64,000 nucleotides of DNA from Meconema thalassinum (Eukaryota > Arthropoda > Insecta > Orthoptera > Tettigoniidae): NCBI GenBank assembly GCA_946902985.2, contig OX336393.1:45771131-45835130 (forward strand), in the 5' to 3' direction. Of the stretch, positions 10,766 through 19,771 are shown in pieces (position 1 is the stretch's first letter; each line of letters opens with the position of its first letter). Below the pieces are notes generated by a model. The model was not told where the DNA came from, made no database searches, and was given only the letters and a program-made list of their open reading frames with translations. The translations under genes were made by a program, and so were the position numbers.

Positions 10766-12259
10766 ACTCGTGATCCAACCACTCGTGTATCCAATGCCAC
10801 TTCTAAGCTTGTTAAACTGTCATCTATTCCAAAAGAAGAGGGAAGATGTCTTATTCCGAGAGATGCTGTTCCTCCGAGATTGTATGGTCTTCCAAAAATC
10901 CATAAGCAAGACGTCCCTCTTCGACCAATTGTTAGCACAATAGGTTCTCCAACGTATGCTCTTGCGCAATATCTCAGCAAGTTGCTTCAGCCACACTTGG
11001 GGCGCACACAGTCCTACATTAGGGATTCAACCCATTTCGTCGAAAAATTGTCAACCATCGCCGTTCAACCAAATGCTATTTTGGTGAGTTTTGATGTAGA
11101 GTCCTTGTTTACCAGAGTGCCGGTGGACTCGGTCATGTCACTCATCAAGGATTTGTTTCCTGAGGACATAGCCCGATTATTCCACCACTGCTTGTGTTCC
11201 AGTTATTTCTTGTGGTATGGTAAATATTACGAGCAGACTGATGGTGTGGCCATGGGAAGTCCACTCTCGCCTGTCGTGGCAAATTTTTTCATGGAACATT
11301 TTGAGGGGGAGGCTATATCTTCGGCGTCTTTCAAACCTGTGATTTGGTGGAGGTATGTGGATGATACGTTCGTGGTGTGGGAGGAGGGTCCTGAGAAACT
11401 GAACCACTTTCTGAACCACCTAAATCAGCTGCATCCTTCAATCCACTTCACAATGGAGCTAGAGTCAGATGGATGCTTACCTTTTTTGGATGTTCTTGTG
11501 AGGAGGAAAGCGGATGGCTCCATGGGGCACAGCGTCTACCGTAAGCCAACTCACACTAACCGTTATTTACATGCGGACTCCCACCACCACCCAGCACAAA
11601 AATAAGGAATTATAACAACTCTAGCCAAAAGAGCGGAACGTATTTGTGAGGCATCAACTCTTCAGGAAGAGTTACATGCCTTACAAACCATGTTTAAGGG
11701 TAATGGCTATAATGAATCAACTATATATAGGTCCCTACATCCCAGAAGGAGGGATAGACAACCTTCTCAGAGCTCCGACGTGAGAGGAACTGCTTACCTC
11801 CCTTATATTCACAACACCACTGACCGCGTTGCTAAGATTCTCCGCAAGCACAAGATAAAAACAGTTTTCGGCACTATGACGAAAATTGGTCAACGTTTAG
11901 CATTAAACAAAGATAAATTGTCCCCAATACTACAACCTGGGGTGTATGAAGTCCCATGTACTTGCGGAAAAGTCTACATTGGACAAACAAAACGGTCCAT
12001 TGCAACTCGCATCAAAGAGCATCAAATGAACATCCGTCTAAACCAACCTGACAAATCAGCTATAGCTGAACATGCCCTGTCTTCAGGGCACGATGTATGT
12101 TTCAAGGATGCTCATGCGCTTGCCCTTGTTAAGCACAACTGGTCTAGAATTATAAGGGAGGCAGTTGAAATTTGTAAAAATCCCAATAATTTTAACAGAG
12201 ACACTGGATATCAACTAAGTGACACTTGGCTACCAGTTATTAAGGATCTAGGGAGATAG
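10675..12259 (+). pseudogene. truncated inverted Penelope RT/endonuclease copy
   Basis: This copy lacks the N-terminal third: homology to the intact ORF starts at DKGNATVVMD, at the junction. It keeps the RT core including RYVDD and the GIY-YIG end, but has a stop at 11603-11605 where the intact copy reads CAA (glutamine). Other differences are few, for example E to Q in YALAEYLS, D to Y in FLWDGKY, and R to M and R to C in the endonuclease. The near identity suggests both copies came from the same source recently. Downstream 3' sequence and the pseudo-LTR continue to 12819. Confidence 0.9.
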
Positions 12260-12589
12260 TTCCTCTCAGTCTCTCTGTTCTTCACATATTTAAAATTGTA
12301 CATTTTCCCTCTAGGGCTCAGAGCCTGGATTTGATCTCCTTTGTTCGTCACTGGAGGAGTTTCCATCTGTTTTTTCGCCGTTGACTGTATGACGTTAGGT
12401 ATCGTTCAGATACACTTCCCTTTTGTTTATGTTTCCTTATATCAATCTAACCCTCCCACCTCCCCCCCCCCCTCCTCATTCTTCGAGGAGTTTCTATATT
12501 TTCACACCACCCCCTTTACCTTCTCGTTTCTAACTTCTCTGTCCGCCGTTCCGCCATGGTCCATACAGTAATTTCTGGCAGCTGCTCTC

Positions 12590-12611
12590 TGGTGACGAAC
12601 AGAGGAATTTA

Positions 12612-12653
<42 letters not shown>

Positions 12654-12819
12654 TTTGTTATCTCATTGATATACTTTCTTTGGCCACATTGTTTATTTCC
12701 ATTGAAAAAGAGGCAAGGTTTCTCCGAAACGTATGGTTTAAATTAAAAATTAACACGGCATTAACCCAAAAGCAAGAATTATTTATATAATAATCCGGGC
12801 CGTGAAAGCCTTAATATGC
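12590..12819 (+). repeat. Penelope pseudo-LTR, inverted copy with (AT)n
   Basis: Inverted relative to the other two pseudo-LTRs. It includes an (AT)n run at 12611-12650 and ends with the segment that encodes the start of the ORF (NNPGRESLNMQ), as expected if the terminal repeat arose from a partial tandem copy. Confidence 0.8.
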
Positions 12820-12831
12820 AAATTAAAGTTT

Positions 12832-12967
12832 GATTGTTTTAATTTATTTCTTGATTCTCTATCTTCAATTTCCGTGAAGCAGTTTTTAAAATTTTTCAAA
12901 ACGGAAGTAGATATTTCGATTTGTCCATGTATGGGTCAACACTAGCGCTCGTAGTGATAGATTTAGT
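12832..12967. other. no gene seen
   Basis: AT-rich flank of the Penelope unit with no features. Confidence 0.4.
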
Positions 12968-13263
12968 GAACTACATACGACAAAGGATGTGGTCTAACGG
13001 TTGGTGTCCATGACTTGTCAGTTTAGTGTGCGCCACTATACCGTCAAGAGGCGTTTGGTTAATACACAAAATATTCAAAAGTGGAATAATAAAATTAAAC
13101 AAAGAAAGTAGTAAGATTCAGCGACGCACCTGGAACGAGTCGGCAACATGATGAACGATCAATAATTACAAATGAAATCACTTCAAAGGAACTCAAACCT
13201 CGCCAACCTCAAACAATACATGGACACCAAGCGTTAGATCACATACTTTGTCGTATGTAGTTT
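12968..13263. repeat. ~300-bp foldback with 45-bp arms
   Basis: The left arm 12968-13012 (ACTACATACGACAAAGGATG onward) pairs with the right arm 13219-13263 with only a few mismatches, and both arms end in CCATG on the inner side. The arm contains GTGGTCTAACGGTTGG, which resembles a pol III A-box. It may be a small foldback or MITE; no coding. Confidence 0.65.
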
Positions 13264-14110
13264 ACAAAATTGAAGTCAAGTTTTTTTCTTTTATGTGATC
13301 CTTAGATTTATATCCCAAGCGATGTTTTCAACGTCAAGTTCCCAGCATGAAGAGCTCGAGCAGGATTTTTTTAAATGTTTGCCTTCCGCCGGTGAACATG
13401 CGAGAGACAACGGGAACTTCACCATACGAAAAACTATCCAACCAGTTCAAAGCAATTTCCCATACTTATAAAAACTTGTAACATTGTGAATGATTTTAGC
13501 CAGACATTTTCGATGAAAATGAATTGATGTACGAGGTGTATTCGTAAAGTAAGTATCGATATTTTTGACAATAAACAGTAAAAGATTTAAAGCTCAGCAA
13601 TTTTTCTAGGTTTATGCCGGGTCATGAGTGGAGTTTCGCCTAGGAAATCCAAGAGAAACTTTCTATTAAGGAACACAAAATTCACGTATATTTGGTAAAC
13701 TTTATAAACCTTTTTGTGAAATACGCAGTTTCGTGTCTTTGAATGAGCGATATTTGTTAACATAATCAGCAATTCGTATAGCGTGTTGCAATCATGAAGG
13801 CAATTTGGTTATTTCGCAAGGAGAAATGAAATGTTGATAGCTCTAGCGATGATCCATTCATATTTATCTCTGAGTTTGAAAGCCATTTATCAGTGTAACG
13901 TGACTGAATTGCACTCAAAGTAATTCGCAATTCGTCTCATAGTGCAACAACTCTCAATTACCAACATATGCACATTAAAGTCCTCAAATAACCATGGATT
14001 TTATGTTTGTCCCAATTAATCCTTCGCATAGCGTGATGTAATTAGATTGGTTCACTTGAAGTATTAGAAGTTACTTTTCAGTGGTGCTTAGTAGTCTAAT
14101 CTTTCATAAA
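13264..14110. other. no gene seen
   Basis: AT-rich sequence, nothing recognised. Confidence 0.4.
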
Positions 14111-14905
14111 ATGCTTAATGTTCGACGATGTCGAAATGTAAATATTATACGTCAGAAAACTGTATCATAATGACGGTCATTATAGTACTGTTTTTCATTA
14201 TGACACAGTTTCTCGAGCCAATCAGAGCTCATTCATTGACCAATTAGGTAAGGATACCTTCGCCCATGCGCTCAAAATCCAACATGTCGAACATGATTTA
14301 CATGATTTGAAAGTTCAAATTGGATATCGGATCAACCATTGTAGTTACAATCCCAAACACAAAGACAAGATCAGCACGAACCTTTACGGTAACAAGAAAA
14401 TAATATGACATATGCAAGAAATTTATGTATCTATGTCCAGAAGTTAGCAACACAGCATCCATCTATATAAATTACCGTCATGCAAAGTGCACCGTCCATA
14501 TGTGCATATGAGACAAGAAATAGCACTGCACCTTAATATCCCCAACTCCAATTTCTACACAGCGCATTGCTTTCAAACGACTTCGGTGTCAATATTAGTG
14601 AATGCTGGAGCTGGACGGCACTAGTCATCATGCAGGCTGTAAACAACAGCATTAGCATTGCCGAGCAAAGTAAATCGTCCCTACTTTCGAAGTGCTTTGA
14701 CCTACGCATGCGCTCTGTTCAGTCAGCAAAGCCAGCGCACTCTGTTCACTAACTGAATTAATCCCACAGATATTTATGAATATTTATGTTAAAACGGATA
14801 ATAAAGTTATAATTATCGTCGAACATAAACAGTCGTATGCAACTCGCCTATAATGGTAATTAAGACACTCGTGTCTTAATTATTGCCATTATAGGCTCTT
14901 TGCAT
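14111..14905 (-). mobile_element. MITE-like family X, copy A
   Basis: It shares blocks in the same order with 45595-46420 and 53505-53905 (those in the opposite orientation): a hairpin near 14155-14213 built of AGAAAACTGTATCATAATGA and its complement, a CCAATTAGGTAAGGATACCT block, a GCGCATGCG-like block near 14705, TATTTATGAATATTTATG, TTATCGTCGAACATAAACAG, and a terminal hairpin at 14846-14896 (GCCTATAATGG with its complement). There is no transposase. Hairpin-rich ends and dispersed copies suggest a non-autonomous DNA transposon of unassigned superfamily. Confidence 0.65.
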
Positions 14906-15754
14906 AATGTACTATTTCAGGAGAGTACTGGTAATGATTGGTACGGATTACGCCAACAACCTACATAACCTTATTCCATTTTACTGTACAAATAGTTGTG
15001 TACTTGGATATTAACCTAATCAATCACATTATAAAAGTTAAATAGGAACAGTCTTTTGTAGCTTTTCAGTCGGAGAATTTCCCAATGAATGGGTGGGGTA
15101 AAAGACATCAATATGTAAATACACTTCTGGAGAAAATACATGTATTAGTTAATATCACATTAAATGGGAGATGCCGGGGTGCCAGAATTTTTCCCCGAAG
15201 GGGATCTTTAACGTGCTGGTTTTGCCAGGTAATTTAATTCTGGAAAGATAACATATTGACTTTCACGACCCAGTAAAAGCCTCGAAGAATTGCTGGAGCT
15301 TAATACTAATGTTGGTTTGATGTGCGAGAATAGTACCGCCCGGACCAGGCCAGTTTAGTTCTCTGCAGCGCTGTTTGATTCCTCTCATATGTTGTAGTCG
15401 TAGTCGTACTTTTGAACAGAAACAAAAACTAACTTTCTGTGTTAACTTGCTAATGTCATTTGACTATCTTATTCCATTAAGTAAACAAGGTAGACTGCAC
15501 TTTGTTATACACATGAGGTGTAAACTGTTGGGAATTGTTTCAGTTCGTTTCTCAACAAGACTGCGAATTCTGTTTTAAATATGTAAATTATTGTTTGAAT
15601 CGTGAGATCGACGAGACTCCTCTCAGTGAAGTTGCACAAGTCTCGCCCCAACTGTTGTTTCTGACGTATGAACTCAGCCACAGTGTATGGATGTGTAGCC
15701 AGCGGGCTGGCCATGAGAACTCCCAGTTAATGCTTTATAGGATAGTGATCTATA
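14906..15754. other. no gene; one weak SINE-like remnant
   Basis: Nothing coding. At about 15175-15235 the segment GGGGATCTTTAACGTGCTGG resembles the GGTTCTTTAACATGCC part of SINE family a, so a small old SINE fragment may be present. Confidence 0.35.
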
Positions 15755-16044
15755 CAGGGTGTCTTTTATGTACCTTTGGAGAATGATAGGTCGTGTAGGC
15801 GACAAGTAATAATTTGAGATAGGGAACTTGACGTCGGAGCGGCTTCCTTAACCCCTAAAATAAGGGTTGATTCAGGCCCTCCACCCTGTAAGTTAGGCAA
15901 CCGACCCAAGCCTCTATTACTTTTTTCTATCCTTTAACTCTTGGTAAGATTCATTTCTGCATGTGGCACTGGCGTAATGGATAGCGTTGCGGTGCAAAAG
16001 ACCGGTAGTCCCGGGTTCGATTCCGGGCTTGGGCAAAATCTTTT
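15755..16044 (+). repeat. inverted arm with tRNA-like module, left
   Basis: The body runs from CAGGGTGTC to about 15960, then a tRNA-like block follows with A-box TGGCGTAATGGATAGCG and B-box CCCGGGTTCGATTCCGGG, closed by an 8-T run that would end pol III transcription. The tRNA-like part lies at the inner, 3' end, the opposite of the usual SINE order. Acceptor ends do not pair, so this is not a functional tRNA gene. Confidence 0.75.
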
Positions 16045-16371
16045 TTTTTAATGTTATTTTAGGTGGAAGGTTTGTAAGCTAGATACCTTCAGTAAATTAA
16101 ATCATCTGACTACAATATCACAAATAACATAAAAAAAAAGTCCTCTCGGCACGCCGGTAGGCGGAGGTAGATTTCACCGGACAAACTTGGGGATAGGCGA
16201 AAATAGACAGAATATGCAGGTTTTCGTAGAAGGATCAGACTTCATTTATTGCGAGAAGGTATTTTATAATTGGAACTTAATTAACATTGTTTTTCGTCAT
16301 TTTATGCTTATTTTAAACAATTTATTGTCTTATGGGAACGGTAACCTTCTTGTCATTTGGGGTCCATTTTT
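16045..16371. other. no gene seen
   Basis: The spacer includes AATAACATAAAAAAAAA near 16121-16139, the inverted counterpart of the T-run and AATGTTATT just after the arm, so a small hairpin is possible. Nothing else was recognised. Confidence 0.4.
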
Positions 16372-17048
16372 AGCCTATTTTCAATTTTGAAAAATAGGCT
16401 TATGAGATCACATTTGGTCCGTGTGTGTGTGCGTGTGTGTGTGTGTGTGAGGTGTGTGTCCCCCTAATAAATTCTAAACGGCTGGATCGATTTTAATGAA
16501 ACTCGGTAAGTTCATAGCACTATTCCGGGCGACTCCGACCGTGCCCTTCAAATTTTGTTACGTCTCACCAATCCAACATGGCGGCTGTGCGAAATATTTC
16601 ACCAGCATTCTATATCTCCGAAACTATTCCCGATATCACCCTGGAATTTATTACGGTGATGAAAGGATTTACTAGAAGTTCACCTATGTGACTTTTGAAA
16701 CACTGGAAACTACAAAACCAACATGGCGTCCACGCGAATTTGCGACTTTTGAATAAACGTTTCTCGCGATTTAACCAACCAAACGCAATGAAACTTGATA
16801 CTGTATATATTTTTACACATTGTAATGCACCGACATCTAACTTCGTTCAATTGTTTACATAACCACAAGATGGCGGATGTGCGAAATATTTCACTGGCAT
16901 TCTATATCTCTGAAACTATTAGCGGTATCATCCTCAAATTATGCACGGAGATAAAGGGCTCTACTGGAAGTTCATCTATAAGACTTTCAAAAACCGGTTA
17001 ACTACAAGACGAACATGGCGGCCAAGCGAATTTGAAAATTTTAAATAG
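16372..17048 (+). mobile_element. 146-bp-phased ATGGCGGC repeat, copy 1 (truncated)
   Basis: It starts with a terminal hairpin (AGCCTATTTTCA facing AAAAATAGGCT), then TTATGAGATCACATTTGGTC, a (GT)n run at 16423-16449, and half-units whose ATGG cores start at 16578, 16723, 16870 and 17014, i.e. spacings of 145, 147 and 144 bp. Half-units alternate between one followed by GTGCGAAATATTTCAC and one followed by CAAGCGAATTTG or similar. It stops abruptly near 17048 where the RTE sequence begins. No coding capacity. Confidence 0.8.
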
Positions 17049-18921
17049 AATGGATGAAAGAAGAAAATTTAAAAACGACTCTTCAGAAGTAGGCAGAAAT
17101 AACTACCGAATGCTAAAGAACCAGATTGATCGACTCTGTCGGGAGAAGAAAATGGAGTGGTGGCAGTCAAAATGCGAAGAGATCGAATTTCTGCAAAAAC
17201 AAGGAAGAACAGATTTAGCCTACCGAAAGATCAGGGAAACTACTAAGAAACAAAAAGGATTCCGCACTAGACAGTTCCGTGATACACATGGGAATCCTAT
17301 ATCAGACCTGAATTACAAGAAGGAACACTGGAGGATGTATGTTGAAGATCTATACGCAGAACCAATTCCATACCTTTTGCCAACACGTGGCGAGGAAGAC
17401 AGGCCAATTGCAGAAGATAGAATTATTAGATCAGAGTTCGATGAAGCTCTAAAATCAATATCCATGGGTAAAACACCAGGTATTGACAATGTTCCTGCCG
17501 AACTAATCAAGAATAGTGGGGATAGTACACTTGAATGGATATTCAAATTGGTAGCAAGAATTTTCGAAGAAGGTAAATGGCCTCAGGAGTTTTACACCAG
17601 CATCATCATTCCAATTCCAAAGAAGACTGTACCAGTTGAATGTAGTGACTATCGGACCATTAGTCTCATCCCTCATGCATCAAAGATACTTCTGCAGATT
17701 TTAAGGAAAAGGATGGAAATATACATCGAACAGTATCTAGACAACTCTCAATTTGGCTTTCGAAAGAATATGTCTACACGTGATGCTATCGGGTCCTTGC
17801 GATGTCTTGGAGAAAGGATGTTAAGTGTAAACAGAAACCTTTACGTGTGCTTTGTGGACTTTGAAAAAGCATTTGATAAAGTCAGCTGGCACAAGCTGTT
17901 TCCTCTTCTGAATCAAATAGGCTGTCCCCATCGATTAATCAGATTAATATTTGATCTGTATATAAATCAAACTGCTGTTGTTCGGCTTGGAAATGACGTA
18001 TCAGAACCCGCTAAGATCCGCAAAGGTGTGCGACAAGGGTGTTTGCTGTCCCCTGGACTGTTCAATGCCTTCGCTGAAGCTATAACTAAGTGGGCTTTTA
18101 AAGGTTCTAATATGGGAGTGAAAGTTGGTGGAAGACTTATCCAGAATATTAAATTTGCTGATGATCTGGCATTACTTGCAGTAAATCCGCATACATTAAC
18201 AAACATGTTGCAATGTTTAAATGATACAGCTACAGAATATGGAATGAAAATCAATTTTAAGAAGACCAAGATTCTGGTGATAAGTAAGTATCAACACGAA
18301 CTAAATATTACCATAAATAAAGAACCAGTACAACAGGTCAATCGTTTTAAATACCTTGGCCAGATCTTCACAGAAGACCTACGATGTGAAGTTGAAATCA
18401 GGAGCCGTATAGCCATGGCCAAGCAGGCATTCCGTGAAAAGCATTCTTTAATTTGTCAACGCTCGATGTCCCTCAGCCTTAGAAAACAACTGGTTAAGAC
18501 CTACATATGGCCAGTTGCAATGTACTGCAGTGAGACCTGGTCAATGAATAGAGGTGACATTAAACGACTAGAAGCGTTTGAGATGTGGTGTTGGCGCCGA
18601 ATGGAAAAGATCAGCTGGGTAGAGAAAATGACCAACATAACGGTGCTGGATCGAATAAAGGAAAAACGGCAAATGATCCGCCAGATATATAGAAGGAGAT
18701 CCACCTGGCTTGGCCACAGGTTACGACATGGTGGCCTGATGACCGACATTCTAGAAGGAAAAATACCCGGAAAACGCCCTCGCGGGAGGCCACGGAACAC
18801 TTTCATGAGATCTTTCCTACATAGCTCTGGCCTACGAAATTATGAAATGGTCAAAAGGACAGCACAAGACCGAACAACGTGGAGAAGACTCATTGTAGGG
18901 GCAGACCAGTCGCTTGACTGA
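17032..18921 (+). pseudogene. 5'-truncated RTE-type LINE: reverse transcriptase ORF
   Basis: An open frame of 629 codons without stops. LINE homology begins about residue 7 (MDERRKFKND); the first codons come from the repeat it abuts. The endonuclease domain is absent. The RT domain shows YRTISLIPHASKILLQIL, motif A FVDFEKAFDKV with D near residue 276, RKGVRQGCLLSPGLF, and KFADDLALL near 377. The C-terminal part has the WCWRRMEKISW and GKRPRGRPRNTF signatures common in RTE-clade LINEs. It ends with a TGATGATGATG tract, a typical RTE tail. An intact RT frame but no endonuclease means a dead-on-arrival, fairly recent 5'-truncated insertion. Confidence 0.85.
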
Positions 18922-19004
18922 AAAACATGATGATGATGACATATTCGGTAAAAAATTCAAAGTGATTGGTGCAAAATTACGGCAGTTATCGTGTCCACAA
19001 GAAA

Positions 19005-19051
19005 CTGATATACATATATATATACATATATATATATACATAAATTATATA
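19005..19051 (+). repeat. (TA)n-rich microsatellite
   Basis: Runs of ATATACATATATATA lie downstream of the LINE tail. Confidence 0.85.
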
Positions 19052-19177
19052 TAAACTTTTGAACTGACGGTGGTTTTGGGGTCTGGGGGATGTGAAACGC
19101 GAAGATATGTCGAAATTTTCCGGAAGTCGAAACATGGGACCCATTGCAATAGGTTAGCTTTTTAATGAAATCTACCT

Positions 19178-19472
19178 AAAAAAAATGATTTTGCCCTGGA
19201 ATCGAACTCGGGACTACCGGCCTTTCGCACCTCAACACTATCCATTACGCCACCGCCATATGGTGAAATGAATCTTGCCAAGAGTTAAAGGATTGAGAAA
19301 GGTATTAGAGGCTTAGGACGGTTGCCTAACTTACAGGGTGGAGGGCCTGAATCAACCCTTACTATAGTGGTTAAAGAGGCCGCTCCAACCCCAAGTTCCC
19401 TATCTCAAATTACTTCTATACCCGTCCCCTACACGACCTATCATTCTCCAAAGGTACATAAAAGACACCCTG
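19178..19472 (-). repeat. inverted arm with tRNA-like module, right
   Basis: Reverse complement of the left arm. Its tRNA-like block has A-box GGCGTAATGGATAGTG and B-box CCCGAGTTCGATTCC, with an A-run (T-run on the minus strand) at its inner end. Substitutions in the boxes make it the more decayed of the two. Confidence 0.7.
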
Positions 19473-19771
19473 TATATTAACCACCAACTATAAGGACAAT
19501 TTATATTACAGTATCAAAGATGCTGATGGTTGAATCTTTCAGCGATATGTTCTTGTGGAGGTGTTAATATTTCTGAAAACCAAATAGTATCTCTTCACCT
19601 CCTGGATCTAAGGTGATTGAAGAAAAATATTATTTTAAATAAAAACATTTGAAATAAATAAATATGATAGGAAAAGTCAGAATTAAAACAAATATATTTG
19701 TAAAAATTAAAAATAAATAAGCTTATAACATTTGAAATTATTATTTTTTATATTTTTTTTAGTCGTTACAT
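19473..19771. other. AT-rich 5' region of the next LINE
   Basis: No gene was seen. The last part may include the LINE's 5' untranslated region, but its exact 5' end was not found. Confidence 0.4.

Larger units (their letters stand above)
7549..12819. mobile_element. Penelope-like element, inverted compound unit
   Basis: A complete minus-strand copy (about 7549-10580) is joined head-to-head to a 5'-truncated plus-strand copy (10584-12819). Three terminal repeats (pseudo-LTRs) lie at 7549-7740, 10395-10575 and, inverted, 12590-12819. AAATTAAAGTTT occurs directly outside both ends (7537-7548 and 12820-12831), a 12-bp target duplication implying the whole compound entered as one event. Penelope-like elements are known for pseudo-LTRs and partial tandem or inverted copies. 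Confidence 0.85.
15755..19472. mobile_element. possible 3.7-kb composite bounded by long inverted arms
   Basis: The outer sequence CAGGGTGTCTTTTATGTACC at 15755 is repeated in reverse complement ending at 19472. The arms are about 290 bp, roughly 85-90% similar by eye, and TATA lies directly outside both ends. Inside lie a tandem-motif repeat (16372-17048) and a truncated RTE LINE. It could be one DNA transposon that insertions have filled, or two independent copies of one repeat in opposite orientation. No transposase remains to decide. Confidence 0.45.

Noticed and set aside
12341..12571. 76-codon ORF and its minus counterpart at 7742-7975
   Set aside because: They fall in the non-coding 3' region of the Penelope copies, and the repetition is due to the inverted duplication.
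15962..16035. functional tRNA gene
   Set aside because: A- and B-boxes are good but acceptor strands do not pair and the same block is repeated at 19200 with decay; it is part of a dispersed repeat.
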